Notes under the pieces: model-generated
Database searches by the model: none
The model's input: only the letters and a program-made list of their open reading frames with translations
Told to the model about the DNA's origin: nothing
From: Variovorax sp. V93
GTDB lineage: Bacteria > Pseudomonadota > Gammaproteobacteria > Burkholderiales > Burkholderiaceae_C
NCBI RefSeq assembly: GCF_041154485.1
Contig: NZ_AP028669.1
Location: 4,650,001 to 4,714,000, forward strand
DNA: 64,000 nt
Direction: 5' to 3'
Shown: positions 8,874 through 17,853 of the stretch, in pieces
How the letters are laid out: each line of letters begins with the position of its first letter
Numbering within the stretch: the first letter of the stretch is position 1
Position numbers and translations under genes: made by a program

Positions 8874-9853
8874 CCGCAGCCGCCGCCACCTCCGCTCCGC
8901 CCTCCGCCCTGAAGGGCCAGCTGGGCACCTACGTGGGCCTGACCGTCGTGCTCGTGGGCATGGTCGCGCTCTTTGGCACGCTGAGCGAATATTTCCTCAC
9001 ACGCGAAACCTTCATCTCCATTGCCAACGAGATTCCCGCGCTCGCGGTGATGGCGGTCGGCATGACCTTCGTGCTGATCATCGCGGGCATCGACCTGTCG
9101 GTGGGCTCGGTGCTCGCGCTGAGCGCGGCGGTCACGGCCGCCGCCATCCTCCAGTGGAAACTCTCGGTGCCGGTGGCCGCGGCGCTGGGCCTGGCCACCG
9201 GCCTGGTGTGCGGCAGCGTGACGGGCGCGGTGTCGGTCGCATGGCGGCTGCCGAGCTTCATCGTCTCGCTCGGCATGCTGGAGGCGGTGCGCGGCGGCGC
9301 CTACCTGGTGACCGATTCGCGCACCCAGTACGTGGGCGATGCCATCTCGGGCCTGGCCGCGCCGTGGCTCGGCGGCATCTCCGCGGCCTTCGTGCTCGCG
9401 GTGGTGCTGGTGGCCGCCGGCCAGCTGGTGCTCACGCGCACGGTGTTCGGCCGGCACGTGGTGGGCATCGGCACCAACGAAGAAGCGATGCGGCTCGCGG
9501 GCATCGATCCGCGGCCGATCCGCATCATCGTGTTCGCGGCCACCGGCCTGCTGGCCGGGCTCGCGGGCCTGATGCAGTCGGCCCGCCTCGAAGCGGCCGA
9601 CCCCAACGCCGGCGTCGGCATCGAGCTGCAGGTGATTGCGGCCGTGGTGATCGGCGGCACCAGTCTCATGGGCGGGCGCGGCTCGGTGGTCAACACCTTC
9701 TTCGGCGTGCTGATCATCGCGGTGCTCGAGGCCGGACTCGCGCAGGTGGGCGCCAGCGAGCCGAGCAAACGCATCATCACCGGCGCGGTCATCGTGGTTG
9801 CGGTGATCATCGACACCCTGCGCCAGCGCCGGGCCGATCGCCGCCTGGCCTGA
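8870..9853 (+). CDS. rbsC: Ribose ABC transporter, permease
   Basis: The channel subunit has 327 residues with about ten hydrophobic segments. It carries the family hallmark AVGMTFVLIIAGIDLSVGS near residues 62-80 and GGTSLMGGRGSVVNTFFG in the C-terminal third. It forms a homodimer with RbsA in the inner membrane. The start overlaps the rbsA stop by 4 bp, so translation is probably coupled. rbsR follows after 25 bp. Confidence 0.96.
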   Translation: MTAAAATSAPPSALKGQLGTYVGLTVVLVGMVALFGTLSEYFLTRETFISIANEIPALAVMAVGMTFVLIIAGIDLSVGSVLALSAAVTAAAILQWKLSVPVAAALGLATGLVCGSVTGAVSVAWRLPSFIVSLGMLEAVRGGAYLVTDSRTQYVGDAISGLAAPWLGGISAAFVLAVVLVAAGQLVLTRTVFGRHVVGIGTNEEAMRLAGIDPRPIRIIVFAATGLLAGLAGLMQSARLEAADPNAGVGIELQVIAAVVIGGTSLMGGRGSVVNTFFGVLIIAVLEAGLAQVGASEPSKRIITGAVIVVAVIIDTLRQRRADRRLA

Positions 9854-9878
9854 CGCTGCAACAAAAGGGGAAGCCACC

Positions 9879-10988
9879 ATGGCCACCATCAAGGACGTCG
9901 CGCTGCGCGCGGGAGTTTCGGTCACCACCGTCTCGCACGTGGTCAACGACACGCGCCATGTGAGCGCCAAGGGCCGCGAGCGCGTGGAACAGGCCATCCG
10001 CGAGCTGGGCTACGTGCCCAATGCGATGGCGCGCAGCCTCAAGAGCAACACCACCTCGACGCTCGGCATGCTGATTCCGAACAGCTCGAACCCCTACTTT
10101 GCCGAGATCGTGCGCATCGTCGAAGACCGCTGCTTCGGCGCCGGCTACACGCTGGTGCTGTGCAACACCGACGACGAGCCGCGCCGCCAGAGCGTCTACC
10201 TGCAGGTGCTGGCCGAGCGCCGCATCGACGGGCTGATCGTGGTGTCGACCGGCGCCGGCGACGACGACTCGCTCGTCACGCAGCTGCACGGCCTGCGCAT
10301 TCCCACGGTGCTGGTCGACCGCGAGATTGCCGACCCGGCCTGCGACCTGGTGGAAACAGCCCACATGCAGGGCGGCCTGCTTGCGGTGCGGCACCTGCTG
10401 TCGCTCGGCCACAAGCGCATTGCCTGCATCGGCGGGCCGGTGGGCGTGATGCCGAGCGAGCAGCGCATCGAGGGCTGGCGCATGGCGCTGGCCGAGAACG
10501 GCACCGCGCCGAATGCCGACGCCCTGCTGTGGCGCGGCGGCTTCACAAGCCAGGGCGGCTACGAGGCGATGCACGCCATCTTGCGCACCGAAGAGGCGCC
10601 CTCGGCCGTCTTCGTCTGCAACGACCTGATGGCCATCGGCGCCCTGCGCGCCGCGCATGAAAGCGGCGTGCACGTGCCCGACGAGCTCTCGATCGTGGGC
10701 TTCGACGACATCGAACTCTCGGCCTACACCAGCCCGCCGCTCACCACCGTGGCGCAGCCCAAGGAGCGCATCGGCGCGCTGGCTGTCGACATGCTGCTGG
10801 AGCGCGTGGGCGGCAAGCGGCGCGATGCGCGCAAGGTGGTGCTGCAGCCCGAGCTGCGCGTGCGCGCCTCGACCGCGCGGCATGCGAGCTTCCGCGAGGC
10901 CGCTGCACCGTCTTCTTCTTCCTCGTCCTCTTCCGCCCCCGCGTCCGAAGCGGCAGCCGCGCCAAGCCGAAAGTCCCGCACCCCGTGA
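9879..10988 (+). CDS. rbsR: LacI-family repressor of the ribose operon
   Basis: The 369-residue protein has the LacI helix-turn-helix TIKDVALRAGVSVTTVSHVVN (split here for reading: TIKDVALRAGVS then VTTVSHVVN) at 3-23, the hinge GYVPNAMARSLKS, and a periplasmic-binding-like effector domain from about residue 60. It should bind the paired operators at 6162-6185 and release them on sugar binding. The ribosome-binding site is AAAGGGGAAG. The C-terminus is extended by a Ser/Ala-rich tail of about 28 residues that the family does not need. Its place in mid-operon, between the transporter and the kinase, gives a feedback loop. RbsR as a name is inferred from context. Confidence 0.92.
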   Translation: MATIKDVALRAGVSVTTVSHVVNDTRHVSAKGRERVEQAIRELGYVPNAMARSLKSNTTSTLGMLIPNSSNPYFAEIVRIVEDRCFGAGYTLVLCNTDDEPRRQSVYLQVLAERRIDGLIVVSTGAGDDDSLVTQLHGLRIPTVLVDREIADPACDLVETAHMQGGLLAVRHLLSLGHKRIACIGGPVGVMPSEQRIEGWRMALAENGTAPNADALLWRGGFTSQGGYEAMHAILRTEEAPSAVFVCNDLMAIGALRAAHESGVHVPDELSIVGFDDIELSAYTSPPLTTVAQPKERIGALAVDMLLERVGGKRRDARKVVLQPELRVRASTARHASFREAAAPSSSSSSSSAPASEAAAAPSRKSRTP

Positions 10989-11953
10989 GTTCGAAGCCTT
11001 CTTCCTCTTCCAGCGCCGCCCAGCCGCCGCGCATCGTGGTGCTCGGCAGCCTGAACATGGACATCGTGCTGCGCGTGCCGCATGCACCGGCCGCGGGCGA
11101 AACCCTGCTGGGCCATTCGATCGCCCACATCCCGGGCGGCAAGGGCGCCAACCAGGCCGTGAGCTGCGCGCGCGAAGGCGCCCGGGTGGCCATGATCGGC
11201 TGCGTGGGCGCCGACGCGCACGGCCAGGCGCTGCGCGGCGCGCTCATGTGCGACGGCATCGACACCGCCGCGCTGCGCACGAGCAGCAGCGAGCCCACGG
11301 GCACCGCGCTGATCCTGGTGGAAGACGGCGGCCAGAACCGCATCGTGATGATCCCCGGCGCCAACGCGCAGGCCGAGATCGACGCGGCGGCGCTGCGGCA
11401 GCAGCTGCAGGGCGCGGCCTTCCTGGTGACGCAGTTCGAGATACCGATGGACCAGGTCGCGCGCGCCATTTCGGTGGCGCACGAGGCCGGCTGCAGGGTG
11501 CTGCTCAACCCGTCGCCGGTGCAGCCGATCGCCGAGCCGCTGTGGCCGCGCATCGACACGCTGGTCGTCAACGAGATCGAGGCCGAGGCGCTGTGCGGCC
11601 AGGCCGCCGACAGCCCGCAGGAAGCCGCATTGGCCGGCCAGGCCTTGCGCGCCAAGGGCGTCGCGCGCGTGGTCGTCACGCTGGGCGCGCGCGGCGCCGT
11701 GGCCATCGATGCCGATGGCGCGCGCCACCATCCCGCGCCCAGGGTGCAGGCGGTCGACACCACGGCCGCCGGCGACACCTTCCTGGGCGCATTGGCCGTG
11801 GCACTGGGCGAGGGCCAGTCCTTCGACGAAGCCGTGCGCCTGGGCATCCGCGCCGCCGCGCTGTGCATCCAGCGGCCCGGCGCCCAGCCTTCCATTCCGC
11901 AGCGCGACGCCGTGCTGCAAAGCCCCATGCCTCCCGACTGGACCGCGCTGTGA
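10985..11953 (+). CDS. rbsK: Ribokinase
   Basis: Ribokinase phosphorylates D-ribose to ribose-5-phosphate for the pentose phosphate pathway. The 322-residue PfkB-family protein has the N-terminal signature VVLGSLNMDIV, the glycine pair in HIPGGKGANQAVSCA, and the C-terminal PfkB motif DTTAAGDTFLGALA with the catalytic Asp. The GTG start at 10985 overlaps the rbsR stop by 4 bp. The first 15 residues are Ser/Pro-rich and dispensable-looking, echoing the Ser-rich tail of RbsR just before. Confidence 0.95.
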   Translation: MSSKPSSSSSAAQPPRIVVLGSLNMDIVLRVPHAPAAGETLLGHSIAHIPGGKGANQAVSCAREGARVAMIGCVGADAHGQALRGALMCDGIDTAALRTSSSEPTGTALILVEDGGQNRIVMIPGANAQAEIDAAALRQQLQGAAFLVTQFEIPMDQVARAISVAHEAGCRVLLNPSPVQPIAEPLWPRIDTLVVNEIEAEALCGQAADSPQEAALAGQALRAKGVARVVVTLGARGAVAIDADGARHHPAPRVQAVDTTAAGDTFLGALAVALGEGQSFDEAVRLGIRAAALCIQRPGAQPSIPQRDAVLQSPMPPDWTAL

Positions 11954-12348
11954 AACGTACCGCCCTGCTGCATGCCGAACTCTCGCAAGTGATTGCCGCG
12001 CTCGGCCATGGCGACATGCTGGTGATCGGCGATGCCGGCCTGCCGATTCCCGACGGCCCCCGGCGCATCGACCTGGCGCTCACGCCGGGGATTCCGCGGG
12101 TCGCGGACGTGCTCAAGGTCGTGCTTTCGGAGATGCAGGTGGAGCGCGCGCTGATCGCGCGCGAAGCCATCGGGCAGCTGCCGGCGGGACAGCTGCCGGC
12201 ATGGTGCGAAGGCCAGCTGGCCGCCCTGCCGGAGACGGTGTCGCACGAGGAACTCAAGCGCCTGAGCGCACGCGCCAGGGCGGTGATCCGCACGGGCGAA
12301 TGCACGCCCTACGCCAACATCGTCCTGTACGCCGGCGTGACCTTCTAG
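11950..12348 (+). CDS. rbsD: D-ribose pyranase
   Basis: RbsD interconverts the pyranose and furanose forms of ribose, supplying the form used by ribokinase. The 132-residue protein has the family's LSQVIAALGHGDMLVIGDAGLP at the N-terminus (shown in part: the catalytic His lies in ALGHGD) and the C-terminal RTGECTPYANIVLYAGVTF. The GTG start at 11950 overlaps the rbsK stop by 4 bp, and it reads MKRTALLHAEL. It is the last gene of the operon, 13 bp from a convergent gene. Confidence 0.96.
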   Translation: MKRTALLHAELSQVIAALGHGDMLVIGDAGLPIPDGPRRIDLALTPGIPRVADVLKVVLSEMQVERALIAREAIGQLPAGQLPAWCEGQLAALPETVSHEELKRLSARARAVIRTGECTPYANIVLYAGVTF

Positions 12349-12361
12349 AGCCGGCCAGGGC

Positions 12362-13243
12362 CTAGTCGAAGCGGTAGTTCGCGCCTACCGGCTGCCCCAC
12401 CTTGAGCATGTGCTCCACGCCCTGCAGCACGATGCAGTTCATGCCGAAGGTGATGCGTCCGTCGACACGTGGATCGGCGCGGTAGGTGCGCAGCATGTCG
12501 CCGACCTCGGGGCTGCTCGTGGCGGTGGCCGGATCGATGTCGGGAATCGGGCAGCGGGTGCAGGGCTTGACGGGCTTGAGCTCGGCCTCGCCCTCGCCGG
12601 TGGTGATGTGCAGCGCGTCGACCCGGTCCTCGTCATGCGACTCGATGCCGGCCAGCACGATGTTCGGCCGGAAGCGCTCGATGCCGACCGCGTCGTGGCC
12701 CGCAGCGGCCAGGCGCTCGTTGAGTTCGGCCAGCGACCCCTCGCTGGCCACCAGCAGCGGAAAGCCGTCGGCGAACTGGTTCGTCGCCTCGACCCCGCCG
12801 GTCCACTGCAGGCTCGACAGGCGCTTGTGCTCGGGGTCGAAGCGCACCAGGCGCAGCGCCTGCGGCCGGCCCGGTTCGGAGAGAAAGTCGCTGAACCACT
12901 GGGCGGCGATGTCACCCATGTCGTAGGCGGCCACCTCGTCTTTCCAGACGCGCACGCGCACCGGCTTCTCGACCCGGTCGAATGCGAGATGCAGGGCCAG
13001 CATGCCCGGCGCGCGCAGCACCACTTCCATGTGCTTCATCTGCGGACGGATCAGCGCCATGCGCGGCAATTGCCGCTGGGTCACGAATTCGCCCTGGGCG
13101 TCGACCACCATCCAGGCGCGGTCGAATTCCAGGCCGGTTTCGGTCAGCAACGCCTCGGGAAGTTCGACCCCCGCGCACGATTTCACGGGGTAGACGAACA
13201 GGCGCGCAATGGTGGCTTCAATGTCGAAGGCGGGCTGTGGCAC
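12362..13243 (-). CDS. MOSC-domain protein (YcbX/mARC-like molybdoenzyme)
   Basis: A 293-residue protein with the N-terminal MOSC_N barrel (LFVYPVKSCAGVELPEALLT, given only to 20 residues) and a C-terminal MOSC domain with ERFRPNIVLAG and KPVKPCTRCPIPDIDPATA. The cysteine in KPCTRCP is the expected molybdenum ligand, and family members reduce N-hydroxylated bases. E. coli YcbX also has a C-terminal 2Fe-2S ferredoxin domain, which is absent here, so an external electron donor is needed. It is monocistronic and convergent with rbsD. Confidence 0.88.
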   Translation of the reverse strand: MPQPAFDIEATIARLFVYPVKSCAGVELPEALLTETGLEFDRAWMVVDAQGEFVTQRQLPRMALIRPQMKHMEVVLRAPGMLALHLAFDRVEKPVRVRVWKDEVAAYDMGDIAAQWFSDFLSEPGRPQALRLVRFDPEHKRLSSLQWTGGVEATNQFADGFPLLVASEGSLAELNERLAAAGHDAVGIERFRPNIVLAGIESHDEDRVDALHITTGEGEAELKPVKPCTRCPIPDIDPATATSSPEVGDMLRTYRADPRVDGRITFGMNCIVLQGVEHMLKVGQPVGANYRFD

Positions 13244-13340
13244 GTGGGGTTCCTTGGATTCCTTGGAATTGGGCCGCGATTGTCCCGCATCGGCCCGCCA
13301 GGGCGCAGCCCGGGATTGGGCTTGTTCTTACAATGGCCGG

Positions 13341-14477
13341 ATGGCCCTCCCTCCTGAAGTTTGCATTCGCGGCGCCGGCATCGTGGGCCGCACGCTGGCC
13401 CTGCTGCTCGCACGCGAGCGCGTGCGCGTCGCGCTGGTGGTTCCGCCCGCCGCGGCCGGCAAGCAGGACATCCGGGCCTATGCGCTCAACACCGCCTCCC
13501 GCACCCTGCTCGAATCGCTGCGCGCCTGGCCGGACGCCGCGCATGCCACGCCGGTGCGCGAAATGCTCGTGCACGGCGACGAAGGCGGGCGCGTGCAGTT
13601 CAGCGCCGTGCGGCAGAAGGTCGATGCGCTGGCCTGGATCGTCGACGTGCCGGCGCTCGAACAGCAGCTGGCCGATGCGGTGCGCTTCCAGCCCCAGGTG
13701 GAGGTCGTGGCCGCACCCGTGCCCGCGCCGCTTACCGTGGTGTGCGAAGGCAAGGCCAGCGCCACGCGCGACGCGCTTGGCGTGAGCTATGCCGTCACGC
13801 GCTATCCGCAGCATGCGATTGCGGCGCGGCTCGAAGCGGCGCAGCCGCACGACGGCGTGGCGCGCCAGTGGTTCAACGACACGGGCGAGGTGCTGGCGCT
13901 GCTGCCGATGGGCGGCGTGCAGGGCCGTTCGCTGGCGCTGGTGTGGTCGGTCGACCAGCTCCGCGCGCCCGCGCTGCTGGCGCAAGGCGACGAGGAATTC
14001 AACGCCGCGGTGAGCGAAGCCAGCCATGGCGCGCTCGGCCCGCTTCGGCTCACGAGCGAGCGCGCCGCCTGGCCGCTCGCGCGCGCCATTGCCGATCGCT
14101 GGACCGGCACCATGCCGCAGGCGCAGGGTACGGCTGCGCAGTCGTGGGCATTGGCCGGCGATGCGGCCCATACGGTGCATCCGCTCGCAGGCCAGGGCCT
14201 CAACCTGGGCCTGGCCGATGCGGCCATGCTGGCCGACGTGATCCGCCAGCGCGAGTACTGGCGCAGCGTGGGCGATCCGCGCCTGCTGCGCCGCTACGAG
14301 CGCGCGCGCCGCGCCGACGTGCTGCAGATGAGCCTGGCCACCGACGGCCTGCAGCAGCTGTTCTCGCACAGCGTGGGGCCCCTGCCCGCGCTGCGCAACT
14401 GGGGCATGCGCGGCTTCGACCGCACGCGCCTCCTCAAGCACTGGATCGCCAACCAGGCGATGGGCTTGAAGGCATGA
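13341..14477 (+). CDS. UbiH/UbiF-family FAD-dependent aromatic hydroxylase
   Basis: A 378-residue flavoprotein monooxygenase of the ubiquinone-hydroxylase family. The N-terminal FAD dinucleotide fold has IRGAGIVGRTLALLLA, with an unusually early start, and the second FAD motif is ALAGDAAHTVHPLAGQGLNL followed by GLADA. Such enzymes hydroxylate the polyprenyl-phenol ring in ubiquinone synthesis; which position is modified cannot be told from sequence. I start at the ATG at 13341; longer readings add Cys/Arg-rich residues without family character. It overlaps the annotated alternative start of dsbC and probably shares its transcript. Confidence 0.9.
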   Translation: MALPPEVCIRGAGIVGRTLALLLARERVRVALVVPPAAAGKQDIRAYALNTASRTLLESLRAWPDAAHATPVREMLVHGDEGGRVQFSAVRQKVDALAWIVDVPALEQQLADAVRFQPQVEVVAAPVPAPLTVVCEGKASATRDALGVSYAVTRYPQHAIAARLEAAQPHDGVARQWFNDTGEVLALLPMGGVQGRSLALVWSVDQLRAPALLAQGDEEFNAAVSEASHGALGPLRLTSERAAWPLARAIADRWTGTMPQAQGTAAQSWALAGDAAHTVHPLAGQGLNLGLADAAMLADVIRQREYWRSVGDPRLLRRYERARRADVLQMSLATDGLQQLFSHSVGPLPALRNWGMRGFDRTRLLKHWIANQAMGLKA

Positions 14478-14497
14478 ATCCATCGACCGGACTTCCA

Positions 14498-15220
14498 ATG
14501 AAACTCGCACGCAACCTTCTTCTCGCCGCCTGCACGCTGGCTGCGGCCGCCACGGCCCTGGCCGGTGAGGCCGAGATCCGCAAGAACCTTCCGGCACGCA
14601 TTCCGCAGTTCCCCGCCATCGACGAAGTCACCAAGTCGCCGCTGCCGGGCCTCTACGAAGTGCGCGTGAACGGCTTCCAGATCTACTACACCGACGAGCA
14701 GGGCAACTACCTGCTGCAGGGCAACCTGATCGACGTGAATGCGCGCAAGAACCTGACCGAGGAGCGCATCGAGAAGCTCAGCCAGGTGTCGTTCGACAAG
14801 CTGCCCGTGAAAGACGCCATCAAGATCGTGCGCGGCAGCGGCAAGCGCAAGCTCGCGGTGTTCGAAGACCCGAACTGCGGCTACTGCAAGCGCTTCGAGA
14901 AAGACATGAAGACCGTCGACAACGTCACCGTCTACCTGTTCCTTTACCCGGTGCTCGGCCCCGATTCGGCCGTCAAGTCGCGCGACATCTGGTGCAGCAA
15001 GGACAAGGGCAAGGCCTGGGGCGACTGGATGGAAACCAGCGTCAAGCCCGCCACCGCGGCAACCAGCTGCGACGTCACGGCGCTGCAGCGCAACGTCGAG
15101 TTCGGCCGCAAGTACAACATCACCGGCACGCCCACGCTGATCTTCAGCGACGGCACCCGCGCGCCGGGCGCCATTCCCGCGGACCAGGTCGAGAAGCAAC
15201 TCGCCGCCTCCATCAACTGA
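14498..15220 (+). CDS. dsbC: Thiol:disulfide interchange protein DsbC
   Basis: DsbC is a periplasmic disulfide isomerase. The 240-residue protein has a signal peptide (MKLARNLLLAACTLAAAATA, cleaved near ALAG), an N-terminal dimerisation domain (to about residue 80), and a thioredoxin domain with active-site CGYC in FEDPNCGYCKRF and the cis-proline loop GTPTLIF. A further Cys pair (IWCSKD, TSCDV) matches the structural disulfide of the family. I start at 14498, which gives the cleaner signal peptide; the ATG at 14474, overlapping the preceding stop, is the alternative. The stop shares one base with the next start. Confidence 0.95.
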   Translation: MKLARNLLLAACTLAAAATALAGEAEIRKNLPARIPQFPAIDEVTKSPLPGLYEVRVNGFQIYYTDEQGNYLLQGNLIDVNARKNLTEERIEKLSQVSFDKLPVKDAIKIVRGSGKRKLAVFEDPNCGYCKRFEKDMKTVDNVTVYLFLYPVLGPDSAVKSRDIWCSKDKGKAWGDWMETSVKPATAATSCDVTALQRNVEFGRKYNITGTPTLIFSDGTRAPGAIPADQVEKQLAASIN

Positions 15221-17076
15221 TGGCCGCGCCAACCGTTTCCCGGCGCGCGCGAGCGGCTGCGCCGGCCGCCGCAGTGCACTACCGCATCGAGTGCGCCGAC
15301 CTCCATGCGCACCTGTTCGCCGTCACCCTGACCATCGAGGCCCCCGCCGCGCAGCAGCGCGTGGCGCTGCCGGTGTGGATTCCAGGCAGCTACCTGGTGC
15401 GCGAGTTCGCCAAGAACCTGCAGGGCCTGCGCGCCACGCAAGGACGCCGCAAGCCCGCGCTGACGCAGCTCGACAAGTGCAGCTGGCAGGTCGACTGCGT
15501 GCCGGGCCAGCCGCTGGTGCTGCACTACCAGGTCTGCGCCTACGACAACTCGGTGCGCACCGCCTGGCTCGATGCCGGCCGCGGCTTCTTCAACGGCACC
15601 AGCCTGTGCCTGCGCGTCGAGGGCCAGGCCGATGCGCCGCATGTGCTGGAAATCAGCGCGCCCGCTTTGCCGCCCGGGGACGATGCGCGCTGGTCGTGCG
15701 CCACCGCGCTCGTGCCCGCGAAGATCGACAAGCACGGCTTCGGCCGCTATCTGGCCGCCGGCTACGACGAGCTGGCCGACAGCCCGGTCGAGATGGGCCC
15801 CTTCTGGAGCGCCGAGTTCGAGGCCTGCGGCGTGCCGCACCGCTTCGTCATCGCCGGTGCCGCCGCCTCGTTCGACGGCGAACGCCTGATCGCCGACACG
15901 CAGGCCATCTGCGAAGCCGAGATCCGCTTCTGGCACGGCGACAAGGCCGGCAAGCGCGGCGGCCCCAAGCCGCCGATCGACCGCTACGTGTTCATGCTCA
16001 ATGCCGTGGACGACGGCTACGGCGGGCTCGAGCACCGGCACTCCACCGCCCTGATCTGCAACCGGCGCGACCTGCCGCAGCGCGGCGCGAAGAAGCAGCC
16101 CGAGGGCTACACCACGCTGATGGGCCTCATCAGCCACGAGTACTTCCACACCTGGAACGTCAAGCGCATGCGGCCGGCCGAATTCGCGCACTACGACTAC
16201 GGCCGCGAGAACTACACGCAGATGCTGTGGTTCTTCGAGGGCTTCACCAGCTACTACGACGACCTGCTGCTGCGCCGCGCCGGCCGCATCGACGACGCCG
16301 GCTACCTGCGACTGCTCAACAAGACCGTGAACCAGGTGCTGCAGACGCCGGGCCGGCTCGTGCAGTCGGTGGCCGAGGCGAGCTTCGACGCCTGGGTCAA
16401 GTACTACCGGCAGGACGAGCAGACGCCCAACGGTACCGTCAGCTACTACACCAAGGGCGCGCTGGTGGCGCTGTGCTTCGACCTCACGCTGCGCCGCGAA
16501 GGCAAGGGCACGCTCGACGACGTGATGCGCCACCTGTGGACGCAAGGCGATGGCGGCCCGATCAGCGAAGTCGACGTGGCCGCGGCGCTCGAGGCCGTGG
16601 GCGGCCGCTCCTATGCGGCAGAAATCGCGCAGTGGATCCACTCGACCGACGAACTGCCGCTGGCCGAACTGCTGCGCTCGCACGGCGTGGCCGCGCTCGA
16701 AGACCCCTCGCAGCAGGCGCAGGCGCTGGGCCTGCGCGTGGCCGAGGCCAACGGCAGCGTCCAGGTCAAGGTGGTGCTGCGCGGCGGCGCCGCCGAAAAG
16801 GCCGGCTTCTCGGCCAACGACGAGTGGATCGGCATCGAACTGCCCGCCATCGGCCGCAAGGGCCAGCAGCGCCCCGCGCAGGCCTGGCGCATCGCCAAGC
16901 TCGACGACCTGGCGCTGTACCTCGGCGACGCCACGCGCTGCACCGCGCTGGTGGCGCGCGACCGCAAGCTGCTGAGGCTGCCGCTGGTGCCGCCGGAAGG
17001 CGCAACCACCTGGCGGCTGTTCTCGCACGACGCGGCAAAGATCGCGGCCTGGCTCGCGCCGGGCGCGCGGCGCTGA
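15220..17076 (+). CDS. M61-family metallopeptidase with PDZ domain
   Basis: A 618-residue protein of the M61 glycyl-aminopeptidase type. The N-terminal beta domain has PVWIPGSYLVREFAKNL. The catalytic thermolysin-like domain carries zinc motif HEYFH (H306, E307, H310) with the third ligand probably E340 in WFFEGFTSYYDD, plus the GLEHRHS motif before it. A PDZ domain follows at about 500-590. No signal peptide is evident with this start, which overlaps the dsbC stop by one base, so location is uncertain. Pairing with dsbC suggests a role in protein folding or turnover, as inference. Confidence 0.92.
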   Translation: MAAPTVSRRARAAAPAAAVHYRIECADLHAHLFAVTLTIEAPAAQQRVALPVWIPGSYLVREFAKNLQGLRATQGRRKPALTQLDKCSWQVDCVPGQPLVLHYQVCAYDNSVRTAWLDAGRGFFNGTSLCLRVEGQADAPHVLEISAPALPPGDDARWSCATALVPAKIDKHGFGRYLAAGYDELADSPVEMGPFWSAEFEACGVPHRFVIAGAAASFDGERLIADTQAICEAEIRFWHGDKAGKRGGPKPPIDRYVFMLNAVDDGYGGLEHRHSTALICNRRDLPQRGAKKQPEGYTTLMGLISHEYFHTWNVKRMRPAEFAHYDYGRENYTQMLWFFEGFTSYYDDLLLRRAGRIDDAGYLRLLNKTVNQVLQTPGRLVQSVAEASFDAWVKYYRQDEQTPNGTVSYYTKGALVALCFDLTLRREGKGTLDDVMRHLWTQGDGGPISEVDVAAALEAVGGRSYAAEIAQWIHSTDELPLAELLRSHGVAALEDPSQQAQALGLRVAEANGSVQVKVVLRGGAAEKAGFSANDEWIGIELPAIGRKGQQRPAQAWRIAKLDDLALYLGDATRCTALVARDRKLLRLPLVPPEGATTWRLFSHDAAKIAAWLAPGARR

Positions 17077-17083
17077 GAACCCG

Positions 17084-17686
17084 CTAGCGTTCGCTTTCCG
17101 CGGCAGCGGCGGCCGGCGGCTGCCGCACGAACTGGATCGGCTGCGGCTCGCCCACCAGCACGCAGGGCTTGCCGGTCCGCCGGCAATGGTCCTGCACGCG
17201 CCAGTAGGCGCCGTGGCTCACGCAGCCGGTCTGGCAGATGACAAGGTCGGCGGCGCGCAGCCCGGCTTCGAGTGCCAGCTCGTCGGCATCGTCGCCGCCG
17301 TCGTGGTGCAGGTAGCGGCCGCCGGCAATCTCCACCAGCTGCCGCGCGAGCGATGGCGCATCGTCCTCGCGGCCGACGCACAGCACCGCCTTTTCGCGCA
17401 GGTCGGCCGGGGCCGCGTCATGGGGCCGCGGCATGGCGCGGCGGCGGCTTGCCGCCGGTGCCAGCAGCGCATCGAGGCGCTTCGGCAGCGCACGGCCCGC
17501 GGCGGCGCGCGCCGCGAGTTCTTCGCGCACGATCGCAACGGCGGAATCGCGCGCCACCAGCGCGCCGCGCAGCCGCACGACCTGCGCCTCGAGTTGCGCG
17601 ATGCGCGCGACCTGCTCGGCCATCACTTGCGAGCAGCGTTCCTGGACCCGGGCATAGGCCCGCAGCAGCACGGCATGTTCTTGCAT
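17084..17686 (-). CDS. DUF2325-domain protein
   Basis: A 200-residue protein with an N-terminal alpha-helical part likely to be a coiled coil (about 5-70, heptad-like LEAQVVRLRGALVARD) and a C-terminal DUF2325 domain with AVLCVGREDDAPSLARQLVE, YLHHDGG and ADLVICQTGCVSHGAYW. DUF2325 members have no settled function; they resemble Rossmann-like binding domains. I start at 17686 because GGAG sits six bases before that ATG; in-frame ATGs at 17698 and 17722 are alternatives. It is convergent with the M61 gene and stands alone. Confidence 0.82.
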   Translation of the reverse strand: MQEHAVLLRAYARVQERCSQVMAEQVARIAQLEAQVVRLRGALVARDSAVAIVREELAARAAAGRALPKRLDALLAPAASRRRAMPRPHDAAPADLREKAVLCVGREDDAPSLARQLVEIAGGRYLHHDGGDDADELALEAGLRAADLVICQTGCVSHGAYWRVQDHCRRTGKPCVLVGEPQPIQFVRQPPAAAAAESER

Positions 17687-17853
17687 CGGGAACTCCATGG
17701 CGGGCATTCTAGATGAGATCAATTCTCAACTGGGCCCCGAAGACGAAGTGGACTCGGCGGTGGCAAGCGGCTGTGCGCACCAACCGCCGCCAGCGCGCCT
17801 GCGCCGGATGCTGGGTATAGTGAAGCGCGTTTTTTCCTTCTCCCGGAGACACC

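Noticed and set aside
12984..13340. Small frames between the MOSC gene and the UbiH-like gene
   Set aside because: They overlap the conserved MOSC N-terminus in antisense and lack ribosome-binding sites.
14944..17028. A 694-codon frame antisense to the M61 peptidase, and a 598-codon frame in another phase
   Set aside because: Both are composition shadows of the peptidase gene, which has the zinc motif and correct start.
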